A stretch of DNA of 64,000 bases from Arthrobacter pascens (lineage in GTDB: Bacteria > Actinomycetota > Actinomycetes > Actinomycetales > Micrococcaceae), in NCBI RefSeq assembly GCF_017052465.1, contig NZ_JAFHKT010000145.1, positions 221,399-285,398 of the forward strand, read 5' to 3'. The notes beneath the pieces were generated by a model. It made no database searches. It saw only the letters and a list, made by a program, of their open reading frames with translations, and was not told the origin of the DNA. The translations under genes were made by a program, and so were the position numbers. Positions 27,465 through 35,487 of this stretch are shown piece by piece; position 1 is the stretch's first letter; each line of letters starts with the position of its first letter.

Positions 27465-29147
27465 CTAGTCGCGGGTGAGGCGGCGGTGGGTGACGCGGTG
27501 CGGCTTCGCGGCGTCGGGGCCGAGCCGCTGCACCTTGTTTTCCTCGTAGGATTCGAAGTTGCCCTCGAACCAGTACCACTTCGAGGGGTTTTCGTCGTCG
27601 CCTTCGTAGGCCAGGATGTGGGTGGCCACCCGGTCCAGGAACCAGCGGTCGTGCGAGACCACCACGGCGCAGCCCGGGAATTCGAGCAGGGCGTTTTCGA
27701 GGCTGCTCAGCGTTTCGACGTCGAGGTCGTTGGTGGGCTCGTCGAGGAGCAGCAGGTTGCCGCCCTGCTTGAGGGTCAGCGCGAGGTTCAGGCGGTTGCG
27801 CTCACCACCGGACAGCACACCGGCCTTTTTCTGCTGGTCCGGGCCCTTGAATCCGAAGGCCGCCACGTAGGCGCGGGACGGCATCTCAACATTGCCCACC
27901 TGGATGAAGTCCAGTCCATCGGACACGACCTCCCACAGCGTCTTGTTGGGGTCGATGCCGCCGCGGCTCTGGTCCGCGTAGGAGATCTTGACGGAGTCAC
28001 CGATCTTCAGGTCGCCGCCGTCAAGCGGTTCGAGCCCGACGATGGTTTTGAAAAGCGTGGTCTTGCCGACGCCGTTAGGGCCGATGACGCCGACAATGCC
28101 GTTGCGCGGCAGCGAGAAGGAGAGACCATCGATCAGGGTGCGGTCCTCGAAGCCCTTCTGCAGGTTCTTCGCCTCCAGGACCAGTCCGCCGAGGCGGGGG
28201 CCCGGCGGGATCTGGATTTCCTCGAAGTCCAGCTTGCGGGTCCGGTCAGCCTCGGCCGCCATTTCCTCGTAGCGTGCAAGACGGGCCTTGGACTTGGTCT
28301 GGCGGCCCTTGGCGTTGGAGCGCACCCATTCCAGTTCTTCGGTGAGGCGCTTGGCCTGCTTGGCGTCCTTCTTGCCCTGGATTTCCAGGCGGGCACGCTT
28401 CTTCTCCAGGTAGGTGGAGTAGTTGCCCTCATACGGGTAAAGGTGGCCGCGGTCCACTTCGGCGATCCACTCAGCGACGTGGTCCAGGAAGTACCGGTCG
28501 TGGGTGACGGCCAGAACGGCTCCGGCGTAGCTGGAGAGGTGCTGTTCCAGCCACAGCACGCTCTCGGCGTCGAGGTGGTTGGTGGGCTCGTCCAGGAGCA
28601 GCAGGTCCGGCTTCTGCAGCAGCAGCTTGCAGAGCGCCACTCGCCGGCGCTCACCGCCGGAGAGCAGGGTGACGTCGGCATCAGCGGGCGGACAGCGGAG
28701 GGCGTCCATGGCCTGCTCGAGCTGGGAATCGAGGTCCCAGGCGTCGGCGGCGTCAATGGCTTCCTGCAGGTGGCCCATTTCCTCCAGCAGCGCGTCGTAG
28801 TCGGCGTCGGGGCTGGCCATCTCCTCGGAGATTTCGTTGAAGCGCTGGATCTTGCCGTAGATCTCGCCGACACCTTCCTGGACGTTGCCCAGGACGGTCT
28901 TTTCCTCGTTCAGCGGCGGCTCCTGGAGCAGGATGCCCACGGTGTATCCCGGGCTCAGCCGCGCCTCGCCGTTGGAGGGGGTGTCCAGCCCTGCCATGAT
29001 CTTCAGGATGGTGGACTTACCGGCACCGTTGGGACCAACAACACCGATCTTGGCGCCCGGGAAGAACGACATGCTGACGTCGTCGAGGATAAGTTTTTCG
29101 CCAACAGCCTTACGGGCCTTGGTCATTGTGTAGATAAATTCCGCCAT
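27465..29147 (-). CDS. ettA: Energy-dependent translational throttle protein EttA (ABC-F ATPase)
   Basis: A soluble tandem ABC ATPase that binds the ribosome E-site and gates the first peptide bond according to the ADP/ATP ratio. The first Walker A is GPNGAGKST and the second GPNGVGKTT. The signatures are LSGGERRRV and LSGGERNRL, and the ABC-F linker between the cassettes has the AEWIAEVDRGHLYPYEGNY arm segment. The length of 560 is typical. The ATG at 29147 has a TAGATT hexamer seven bases upstream; the 12 in-frame codons further up are not family-like. A resistance-type ABC-F is less likely, because the sequence matches EttA along its length. Confidence 0.94.
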   Translation of the reverse strand: MAEFIYTMTKARKAVGEKLILDDVSMSFFPGAKIGVVGPNGAGKSTILKIMAGLDTPSNGEARLSPGYTVGILLQEPPLNEEKTVLGNVQEGVGEIYGKIQRFNEISEEMASPDADYDALLEEMGHLQEAIDAADAWDLDSQLEQAMDALRCPPADADVTLLSGGERRRVALCKLLLQKPDLLLLDEPTNHLDAESVLWLEQHLSSYAGAVLAVTHDRYFLDHVAEWIAEVDRGHLYPYEGNYSTYLEKKRARLEIQGKKDAKQAKRLTEELEWVRSNAKGRQTKSKARLARYEEMAAEADRTRKLDFEEIQIPPGPRLGGLVLEAKNLQKGFEDRTLIDGLSFSLPRNGIVGVIGPNGVGKTTLFKTIVGLEPLDGGDLKIGDSVKISYADQSRGGIDPNKTLWEVVSDGLDFIQVGNVEMPSRAYVAAFGFKGPDQQKKAGVLSGGERNRLNLALTLKQGGNLLLLDEPTNDLDVETLSSLENALLEFPGCAVVVSHDRWFLDRVATHILAYEGDDENPSKWYWFEGNFESYEENKVQRLGPDAAKPHRVTHRRLTRD

Positions 29148-29154
29148 GGTTCCA

Positions 29155-29160
29155 AATCTA
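29155..29160 (-). promoter_or_regulatory. -10 hexamer, leaderless start of ettA
   Basis: TAGATT on the minus strand lies seven bases before the ATG at 29147. Confidence 0.5.
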
Positions 29161-29193
29161 GTGGGTTGACGGGCATAACTCACATTCGGAGCG

Positions 29194-29742
29194 TCAGGCG
29201 GGAGATCCGACGAAGCACTTCCCGCTCGCCAGCACAGGCAGTACGGTCACAGTCACTTTGCCGTCACGGATCTGGCCTATGACGCATTCCCTGCCCTGGA
29301 CCAACGCCGCCTCGATGGAATCCACGTCCAGCCCGGTGGGCGTCAGGCCGGCTGAAACTTCCAGGGTGGCGGCAGGAACGCCCGCGGCGGCCAGGGCCTG
29401 CCTGATCTGCTCAGTGCCGGGTTTCGGGGCAGCCGCGGCCACGGCTCCCAGCGTGTCGGTCATGGTTTTCTGCAGCTTGGCGGTGGCCGTTCCGGGGCCT
29501 GCACCCGAGGCAGCCGCGGGCCTTGGCGATGCCGAAGCGGCCCCTGCAGAACCCGACGATGCAGAACCCGATCCAGGAGAGCCGACTGCAGGAGAGCCGA
29601 CTGCAGGAGACTCGGGGCCGGCGGCGGACGCGCACCCAGCCAGGGACGAGAGCAGCAGCCCGGCGACCGCGATCCTGGCCGGCCTCCTGGTCAGGGACTG
29701 CAGTAAAGCCGTGGTCGGTTGGGGTGCCTTGGGTCTTGTCAC
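29194..29742 (-). CDS. Putative lipoprotein with C-terminal DUF6993-like domain
   Basis: A 182-residue protein. The signal peptide is basic (TRRPARIAVAG) with lipobox LAGC near residue 36. A low-complexity Pro/Ser/Gly/Ala linker follows, containing a 15-base tandem repeat (29568-29610) encoding repeats of SPAVG. The folded C-terminal domain (about 95-180) contains a cysteine pair (GRECVIG and SGKCFVG) likely to form a disulfide. The GTG at 29742 is chosen because the signal peptide then starts normally. A hexamer CAGAAT sits six bases before it. It lies between ettA and ssb on the same strand. The function is unknown. Confidence 0.75.
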   Translation of the reverse strand: MTRPKAPQPTTALLQSLTRRPARIAVAGLLLSSLAGCASAAGPESPAVGSPAVGSPGSGSASSGSAGAASASPRPAAASGAGPGTATAKLQKTMTDTLGAVAAAAPKPGTEQIRQALAAAGVPAATLEVSAGLTPTGLDVDSIEAALVQGRECVIGQIRDGKVTVTVLPVLASGKCFVGSPA

Positions 29743-29797
29743 GGTGCCATTCTGCCATGCGGCGCCGCGGGGGTACGGTGCCGCACGGCTCCGGCGG

Positions 29798-30373
29798 TCA
29801 GGCCGCCGCTCCGGTGAGCTCGCCCGTTTCGGAGTCGAGCTGAAGGGTTTCTCCTGAAGCGTCGTCGATGAACACGCCGGTCTCGGCGGCGTCGTGGTCC
29901 CGGTCGTCTTCCTCCCCGTCCCCGTCCAGGTCGCCCCGGTCCGAGGGGTCGGAGTCAGCAGCTTGCCCGCCGGTGCCGTCACCGGCGGCGGCCGCCCCGG
30001 CAGACTGGGGATTGATGGCTGCAGTCCGGGTGAAGTTGGCCGAACCCCACATGAGGTCGTGCCCCACGGACTCCGCATCTATCTCCGCGACGTGGTAGAT
30101 CCGGCCTTCCTTTTCCCAGCTGCGCATCTTCAGCCGGCCGACGATAATGACCCGTTGGCCCTTCTTGATGCTGCACCCCATGTTTCCGGCCAGCTGCCTG
30201 TAGCCCTGGACTGTGAACCAGTTCGTGTTGCCATCCACCCAGGCGCTGCTGGCACGGTCGTACCGGCGGTCGGTCGACCCGAGGCGGAAGGAGGCCGTTG
30301 CCACGCCGCCCGGGGTGGTGGATGTCCTGATCTCCGAGGCGACGAAGCCCCGGACCGTAATGTTGTCGGTCAT
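29798..30373 (-). CDS. ssb: Single-stranded DNA-binding protein (second-type paralogue)
   Basis: An OB-fold protein of 191 residues that binds ssDNA. The N-terminal domain (about 1-110) has the strands ITVRGFV, ATASFRLG, NWFTVQGYRQLA, KKGQRVIIVGRL and YHVAEIDAESVG typical of SSB. The C-terminus is acidic (SDPSDRGDLDGDGEEDD) but ends in SETGELTGAAA, so the canonical acidic tip DDDIPF that recruits partners is missing. This resembles the auxiliary SSB-B type rather than the replicative protein. The start at 30373 has AGGACA upstream. A perfect DnaA box lies about 90 bases upstream. Confidence 0.92.
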   Translation of the reverse strand: MTDNITVRGFVASEIRTSTTPGGVATASFRLGSTDRRYDRASSAWVDGNTNWFTVQGYRQLAGNMGCSIKKGQRVIIVGRLKMRSWEKEGRIYHVAEIDAESVGHDLMWGSANFTRTAAINPQSAGAAAAGDGTGGQAADSDPSDRGDLDGDGEEDDRDHDAAETGVFIDDASGETLQLDSETGELTGAAA

Positions 30374-30462
30374 CTTGGTGTCCTGTCTCGATGTGTCTTG
30401 CCCTAGCAGGCATTTCCAGCATCAACCGCCCGCGGCGCTCCCGGGAGAGCTGAAGTGCCGTA

Positions 30463-30471
30463 TGTGGATAA
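30463..30471 (-). promoter_or_regulatory. Isolated DnaA-box-like 9-mer upstream of ssb
   Basis: TTATCCACA on the minus strand is a perfect match to the consensus. It is a single copy, 90 bases before the ssb start. Chance occurrence cannot be excluded. Confidence 0.35.
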
Positions 30472-30555
30472 CCCCGGCAGACCAGCGTCGTCCGGGGCGA
30501 AAGCGTCCGGGCGAAACGTTTCCCGGCCCTGCCGCCGTCCGGCCGGAAGGCAATG

Positions 30556-30561
30556 TAGACT
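30556..30561 (+). promoter_or_regulatory. Candidate -10 of the tRNA-Arg gene
   Basis: TAGACT lies 36 bases before the tRNA 5' end. Confidence 0.45.
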
Positions 30562-30597
30562 TTTTGAGGCACCCGGGAACTTGCCGGGTACCCACCT

Positions 30598-30673
30598 GCC
30601 CCAGTAGCTCAGGGGATAGAGCAGCGGCCTTCTAATCCGCCGGTCGGGGGTTCGATTCCCTCCTGGGGCACCA
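30598..30673 (+). tRNA. tRNA-Arg (anticodon TCT)
   Basis: The acceptor arms GCCCCAG and CTGGGGC, anticodon loop CTTCTAA (TCT) and T-loop TTCGATT are present. The discriminator A is followed by a genome-encoded CCA. Confidence 0.95.
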
Positions 30674-30678
30674 GCCAA

Positions 30679-30720
30679 AGAGGCTCTGGCCTGCACACTG
30701 CAGATCAGAGCCTCTTCTTC
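30679..30720 (+). terminator. Terminator of tRNA-Arg
   Basis: The arms AGAGGCTCTG (30679-30688) and CAGAGCCTCT (30706-30715) are followed by a T-rich tail. Confidence 0.8.
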
Positions 30721-30918
30721 ATTGCAGCCCACTTTCCTCTCAGCAAGCCGCTCCCGCTGCCGCTCCCTCCCCGACACGCGGCAGAACCGGATGCCAAGCA
30801 TGCTTACTATAGGCGGGGAAACGTGCCTATGATCGGAGTGGGCGCCGGGACAGTGTTGTGGCGCCGGCGCCCACGCACCCCGCCCTGTATGGGGCGGACA
30901 CCGGAAGGATTCACTGGC

Positions 30919-31416
30919 ATGCCGCAGAACCGTTCTGATCGCGACCCGTTCGAGGAGCAGGCATCACGCCCTCCGGCGCCGGAACCTGCCGCAGCTCCGC
31001 CGCCGGAAGCGCCGCCGGAAGAGCAGCGTCCTGCCGCCGAGGTGGGGCAACTCCGGCCCGGCACGGACGCCCTTCCGGGCTATGACGGAACCTCCACCCC
31101 GCCTGCGGGCAAATCGGCGGGCAAATCTGCGGGCAACGGGGAACCAAAGCGCCAGGTCACCCGGGCCGGCATGATCTGGGCCGCGGTTGCGTCGGCACTG
31201 GTGGTCCTTGTGCTGCTGATCGTCTTCATCCTGCAGAACCAGGAACTGGTCCAGGTGAAGTTCTTCGGGCTGGAAGGTGCGGTGGCCCTCGGCATCGCGC
31301 TGTTCATCGCCGCAGTGGGCGGCGGCGTCCTCGTGGCCATGGCCGGCGCTGCGCGGATCATCCAGCTCCGGGCGGCTGAGCACCGGCGTCGGGTATCGGC
31401 CACACGCCGCCGCTAA
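30919..31416 (+). CDS. LapA-domain (DUF1049) membrane protein
   Basis: A 165-residue protein. A long Pro/Ala/Glu-rich N-terminus (about 1-80) includes a short repeat GKSAGKSAG. Two transmembrane helices follow at about 95-117 and 125-147, with the DUF1049 motif ILQNQELVQVKFFGLEG between them. A basic tail ends the protein. LapA-domain proteins are implicated in envelope assembly in other bacteria; the role in an actinobacterium is unknown. The ATG at 30919 is preferred over upstream in-frame codons because GGAAGGA lies ten bases before it. Confidence 0.85.
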   Translation: MPQNRSDRDPFEEQASRPPAPEPAAAPPPEAPPEEQRPAAEVGQLRPGTDALPGYDGTSTPPAGKSAGKSAGNGEPKRQVTRAGMIWAAVASALVVLVLLIVFILQNQELVQVKFFGLEGAVALGIALFIAAVGGGVLVAMAGAARIIQLRAAEHRRRVSATRRR

Positions 31417-31473
31417 AAGCCACAGCCGACGTCCGGAGAACGCGGCTGCCAGGTACCCGGGCCTGTTCCCCGT

Positions 31474-31905
31474 TCAGCGCTCCAGATACTCCTTAAGGTT
31501 GCCGAGCACCATGTCCCACAGCTTGAAGGATTCCTCCGCCTCGGCGTCGTCCCGGTTATTGCCCTGAACGATGGTGACTCCGGTTCCTTCAGTCCTCGGG
31601 GACAGGCGGTACTCCACCGTGTGGTAGTTCTCGGGGACGTCCGGGAGACCGCTGAGCGGGCTGTAGTGGCTGATGCGAAGCAGCACGTTGGGCCTGCTCT
31701 CCAGCACGGTGCCCCTGTCCTCGTAAGCCTTCCCCTTCCACTCCCCGGTGAACGTCACCGGATCGCCCTCACGCCACGTCGAGGCGACGGTGGTGCCGAG
31801 GAGGTACTCTTTGACTTCGGCGGGGTCGGTGAGTGCCTTCCAGACCCTTTTCGGCGACACCGCCACAACAACGGACGCGACGGCGTCCTTGCCCCTGTGA
31901 TTCAT
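31474..31905 (-). CDS. SRPBCC (AHSA1-like) family protein
   Basis: A 143-residue START-like lipid/ligand-binding fold. The hallmark SPKRVWKALTDPAEVKEYL and the WREGDPVTF strand identify the AHSA1/SRPBCC group. Members bind hydrophobic ligands or act as co-chaperones, but no ligand can be named from sequence. AGGAGG precedes the ATG at 31905. It is alone on its strand and converges with the LapA-domain gene. Confidence 0.88.
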   Translation of the reverse strand: MNHRGKDAVASVVVAVSPKRVWKALTDPAEVKEYLLGTTVASTWREGDPVTFTGEWKGKAYEDRGTVLESRPNVLLRISHYSPLSGLPDVPENYHTVEYRLSPRTEGTGVTIVQGNNRDDAEAEESFKLWDMVLGNLKEYLER

Positions 31906-32020
31906 CAGCCTGCCTCCTGGCCTGAGCGTCTATTTCATGCGTGAGCATCACCCTACGCGGCGCGGCGAGCGCGGGTAAGGGGACGGTCAGCACGATTCCG
32001 CGGCGAGGGGGACGGCGAAT

Positions 32021-32059
32021 GGCACCGGCACCGGCCTGTCCCGTGCCGCTGCCGGTGCC
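32021..32059. terminator. Hairpin after the sugar-catabolism operon
   Basis: GGCACCGGCA (32021-32030) pairs with TGCCGGTGCC (32050-32059), a dozen bases past the stop of the last gene. No T-run is visible. Confidence 0.55.
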
Positions 32060-32070
32060 ATGACCTCCCT

Positions 32071-32928
32071 TTAGGCGAAGGGCAGCACGAGTTCCGCGTA
32101 CCGTTCCTTCATGGTCGCGAGAACGTCGTCGCCGTCGGCGTCCCAGATGCCCTGGTTGAAGATTTCCACCTCGATGTCGCCGGTGTAGCCGGCGTCCCTG
32201 ACCCAGGTGCCGATCGTGGCGAAATCGATGATGCCGTCGCCCATCATGCCCCGGGACAGCAGCGCATCGGCGGCGATGGGAAGGTTGAAATCGCACACCT
32301 GGTAGGAGGCGATCCGGTTTTCCCGGCCGGCCCGTTCAATCTGCGCTCGCAGCTCCGGATCCCACCACACGTGGAACGTGTCGACGGCGACCCCCACCGC
32401 CTCCGCGTCGTAGGGGGCTGCAAGATCAAGTGCCTGCCCAAGCGTGGAGATCAGCGCACGGTCCGCGGCGTACATCGGGTGCAGGGGTTCGAGCACCAGC
32501 CGGATCCCCTGCTCCACCGCAAACGGCACCAGGTCCTCGAGCCGGTCGGCCACGCGCCGGCGGGCGGCCACCACGTCCTTCTCCCCCGGCGCCAGCCCGC
32601 CGACCACGAGGAACAGTTCCCGGGTGTCCAGCGCCACGGCCTCCAAAACCGCGGCCCTGTTGTCAGCGAGCGCGGCAGCCTGCCCGGCGGCGTCGGGGGC
32701 CGTGAGGAAACCGCCCCGGCACAGCGAGGACACGCGGAGTCCGGCATCCTTGATCAGTTTGGCCGCCTTATCCAGGCCCGCCTCCGCAACGATGTCCCGC
32801 CATGGCCCGATGGCCGGGATACCTGCCCGGGCGCAGCCGTCAACTGCCTCGGCCAGGGTCCATTTCTTCGTGGTGGCGCTGTTCAGGGACAACCGTGAAA
32901 AATCGGGCACTGAACGAAAGCCGCTCAT
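32071..32928 (-). CDS. Sugar phosphate isomerase/epimerase-like TIM-barrel protein
   Basis: A 285-residue protein of the AP-endonuclease-2-like TIM barrel family. It carries the metal-site pattern LVLEPLHPM (Glu), AVDTFHVWWD (Asp, His), and a C-terminal EVEIFN strand with a Glu. Enzymes of this fold isomerise or epimerise keto-sugars, or cleave oxidised glycosides. It is the third gene of the operon and overlaps the DUF993 gene by four bases (ATGA). Together with the upstream oxidoreductase it should act on a keto-sugar intermediate. The substrate is unknown. Confidence 0.85.
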   Translation of the reverse strand: MSGFRSVPDFSRLSLNSATTKKWTLAEAVDGCARAGIPAIGPWRDIVAEAGLDKAAKLIKDAGLRVSSLCRGGFLTAPDAAGQAAALADNRAAVLEAVALDTRELFLVVGGLAPGEKDVVAARRRVADRLEDLVPFAVEQGIRLVLEPLHPMYAADRALISTLGQALDLAAPYDAEAVGVAVDTFHVWWDPELRAQIERAGRENRIASYQVCDFNLPIAADALLSRGMMGDGIIDFATIGTWVRDAGYTGDIEVEIFNQGIWDADGDDVLATMKERYAELVLPFA

Positions 32929-34139
32929 ACTCCCACCCCGTTGATGCGCAGGTAGTCCGACATCCTGAACGCGGCAAGGGCGGGATCCTTCAGCAGCCCG
33001 GCCTTGTCCGCCAGTTCGAACGTCGTGGCAAGGTGCACCACGGAGCGGCCGGAATGCAGTCCGCCCACCATCTGGAAGCCCGGCTGCTTGCCGTTGAGCC
33101 AGGACAGGAACGCGATGCCGGTCTTGTAGTAGAACGTGGGGGCGCTGAAAATGTGCTTGCCCAGTTCCCGGGTGGAGTCCAGGATCGCGCGGCCCCTGGC
33201 ACTGTCGCCGGCGTCGTAGCTCTGCAGCGCCGCCGACGCTGCCGGATAGATGGCGGCGAAGATGCCCAGCAGGGCATCGGAGTGGCGGGTGCCGTCGCCG
33301 TCGATCAGCTCGGGGTAGTTGAAGTCGTCGCCCGTGTAGAGCCGGACGCCGTCAGGGAGGGCCGCACGCAGGGCCACTTCGTGGCCGGCGTCCAGCAGGG
33401 ACACCTTCACGCCGTCCACCTTGTCGGCGTGCTCCCGGATCAGGGACAGGAACGTTGCAGTGGCTTCGCTGACGTCGTCCGAGCCCCAGTACCCTGCCAG
33501 CGCGGGATCGAACATGGTGCCGAGCCAGTGCAGGATGACGGGCTGGTCCACTTCGCGCAGGAGCGTCGAGTAGACGTGCAGGTAATCATCCGGCCCGGTG
33601 GCCACCTTGGCCAGCGCGCGGGACGCCATCAGGATGACCTTCGGCCCTGCTTCACTGACGACGGCGACCTGCTCGCGGTAGGCGTTCAGGACGGCCTCGA
33701 TTCCTGCGGCGGCCGCCGGAAGCGCCGCGGGGTCCAGCTGGTCCGTCCCGGCACCGCACGAGACGAGGTCCCGGACGCTCTTGCCGGCCGTGGCAGGCCC
33801 GCCGGCGGAGACAACGGAGGCAGCCTCGACCCCGGTGCGCTTGATGAGCTGCTGCGTGGCATCCCAGTCCAGGCCCATGCCGCGCTGCGCCGTGTCCATG
33901 GCGTCGGCAACGCCAAGCCCGTAGGACCAGAGCTCGTGGCGGTAGGCGAGGGTTGCTTCCCAGTCCAGGCGCGCCGGGGCGCCTGGCGTGCTGTCGGCGG
34001 TGACTTCCGGGATGACGTGGGCCGCGGCGTACGCCCGCCGCGACGTCAGCGGGCTTCCGGGCTTGGACCAGGAGGGGGCGGCATTGAGACGGTACTGGCA
34101 CGTGCCGCCGTCGGAGGTGGGGAGGATCAGCGATGTCAT
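32925..34139 (-). CDS. DUF993 / dihydrodipicolinate-synthase-like protein
   Basis: A 404-residue TIM-barrel protein of the DUF993 group, annotated loosely as dihydrodipicolinate-synthase family. It contains SLLDAGHEVALRAALPDGVRLYTGDDFNYPELI and a GLHSGRSVVHL segment. If it is a class I aldolase, a catalytic lysine such as the one in DGVKVSLLD would form the Schiff base; this is inference. The ATG at 34139 overlaps the upstream oxidoreductase stop by one base, and its own stop overlaps the next gene by four, so all three are translationally coupled. Retro-aldol cleavage of a keto-sugar acid is plausible. Confidence 0.82.
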   Translation of the reverse strand: MTSLILPTSDGGTCQYRLNAAPSWSKPGSPLTSRRAYAAAHVIPEVTADSTPGAPARLDWEATLAYRHELWSYGLGVADAMDTAQRGMGLDWDATQQLIKRTGVEAASVVSAGGPATAGKSVRDLVSCGAGTDQLDPAALPAAAAGIEAVLNAYREQVAVVSEAGPKVILMASRALAKVATGPDDYLHVYSTLLREVDQPVILHWLGTMFDPALAGYWGSDDVSEATATFLSLIREHADKVDGVKVSLLDAGHEVALRAALPDGVRLYTGDDFNYPELIDGDGTRHSDALLGIFAAIYPAASAALQSYDAGDSARGRAILDSTRELGKHIFSAPTFYYKTGIAFLSWLNGKQPGFQMVGGLHSGRSVVHLATTFELADKAGLLKDPALAAFRMSDYLRINGVGV

Positions 34140-35308
34140 CAGAGCGTGATCTCCGGGATGTCGACGGTGCGGCGTTCGTCGTTGGACTGCAGGCCGAGTT
34201 CGGCGAGCTGGACGCCGCGGGCTGCGGACAGCAGGCCAAAGCGGTGCTCCCGGCCGGCCACGACGTCGCGCAGGAATTCCTCCCACTGCAGTTTGAAGCC
34301 GTTGTCCAGCTCCGCGTTGGCCGGAACTTCCTGCCACTGGCTGCGGAAGGACTCGGTGACGGGCAGGTCGGGATTCCAGACCGGCTTGGGGGTGTGGGCA
34401 CGCTGCTGCGCGACGCACTTGTTGAGGCCGGCGACGGCGGAGCCGTGCGTGCCGTCAATCTGGAACTCCACCAGTTCGTCGCGGTAGACCCGGACCGCCC
34501 ACGAGGAGTTGATCTGGCCAATGACGGGATCGCCCGCCGGGGTCTCGAGTTCGAAAATTCCGTAAGACGCGTCGTCGGCGGTGGCCGCGTACTCCCTGCC
34601 GGCCTCGTCCCAGCGGGCCGGGATGTGGGTGGCGGTCTTGGCGTTGACGCTCTTGACCTGGCCGATGATGCCTTCCAGGACGTAGTTCCAGTGGCAGAAC
34701 ATGTCCGTGGTCATGCCGCCGCCGTCTTCCTTGCGGTAGTTCCAGGACGGCCGCTGGGCAGCCTGGACGTCGCCTTCGAAGACCCAGTAACCGAACTCGC
34801 CGCGGATGGAGAGGATGCGGCCGAAGAAACCCTCGTCCACGAGGCGGCGCAGCTTGACCAGGCCGGGCAGGTACAGCTTGTCGTGGACCACCCCGGCCGT
34901 AACCCCGGCTTCCTTGCCGATGCGGGCCAGCTCGATCGCCTCTTCCAGCGTTTCCGCCGTCGGCTTCTCGGTGAAGATGTGCTTGCCGGCGGACATGGCC
35001 TTCTTCAAGGTGGCAGCACGCAGGCTGGTCATGGACGCGTCGAAGACGACGTCGATCGTGGGATCGTTGATGACCGCGTCCAGGTCGGTGGTCCACTCGG
35101 ACACCTTGTGGAGCTCCGCGAGTTCGCGGATCTTGGCCTCATTTCGGCCCACCAGGATCGGCTCGACCTGGACTCTTGTGCCGTCCTCGAGGGTCAGGCC
35201 CCCGGCGTCGCGGATGGGCAGGATGGACCGCAGCAGGTGCTGGCGGTAGCCCATGCGGCCGGTAATGCCGTTCATGGCTATGCGGATCGTCTTTGTTTCG
35301 AAGCCCAT
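34139..35308 (-). CDS. Gfo/Idh/MocA family oxidoreductase
   Basis: A 389-residue NAD(P)-dependent sugar or polyol dehydrogenase, first gene of the operon. The Rossmann N-terminus has NGITGRMGYRQHL instead of the usual GxGxxG, a variant seen in a subgroup of the family. The catalytic EKPTAE motif is present near residue 115, followed by the beta-sheet C-terminal domain with the DMFCHWNY segment. Its likely role is to oxidise a sugar hydroxyl to a keto group for the two downstream enzymes. It diverges from the LacI gene across two operator-like palindromes. Confidence 0.88.
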   Translation of the reverse strand: MGFETKTIRIAMNGITGRMGYRQHLLRSILPIRDAGGLTLEDGTRVQVEPILVGRNEAKIRELAELHKVSEWTTDLDAVINDPTIDVVFDASMTSLRAATLKKAMSAGKHIFTEKPTAETLEEAIELARIGKEAGVTAGVVHDKLYLPGLVKLRRLVDEGFFGRILSIRGEFGYWVFEGDVQAAQRPSWNYRKEDGGGMTTDMFCHWNYVLEGIIGQVKSVNAKTATHIPARWDEAGREYAATADDASYGIFELETPAGDPVIGQINSSWAVRVYRDELVEFQIDGTHGSAVAGLNKCVAQQRAHTPKPVWNPDLPVTESFRSQWQEVPANAELDNGFKLQWEEFLRDVVAGREHRFGLLSAARGVQLAELGLQSNDERRTVDIPEITL

Positions 35309-35346
35309 GTGTCCTCTTCAGGTAGTCGGCGAAGCGTGAATAAGTC

Positions 35347-35362
35347 GGGAAAGCGCATTCCC
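35347..35362. promoter_or_regulatory. LacI-type operator palindrome O1
   Basis: GGGAAAGCGCATTCCC is symmetrical about the central GC except for one base pair. It matches the 16-mer at 35396-35411 in 13 positions. Confidence 0.65.
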
Positions 35363-35395
35363 GCTGCTCTCATCATGCATAACGGACCACGCGCT

Positions 35396-35411
35396 TGGCA
35401 AGCGCTTTCCC
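35396..35411. promoter_or_regulatory. LacI-type operator palindrome O2
   Basis: TGGCAAGCGCTTTCCC contains the perfect core AAGCGCTT with a central CpG, as usual for LacI-family operators. It lies 49 bases from O1, measured centre to centre. Confidence 0.7.
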
Positions 35412-35487
35412 CGAACTGCCTCGAACTGCAATAATGTGGGCATCGCCGAAGTTGCCCGAAACTGAGGCTGTTGAACAGGAGTTCTTT

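Noticed and set aside
27486..29282. 598-codon plus-strand frame
   Set aside because: Antisense to ettA; no start signal and no family match.
30403..30801. Minus-strand frame with GNRTPDRRIRRPL
   Set aside because: It is the antisense of tRNA-Arg, the standard GNRTPD artefact. Similar false peptides occur over tRNA-Gly, tRNA-His and tRNA-Val.
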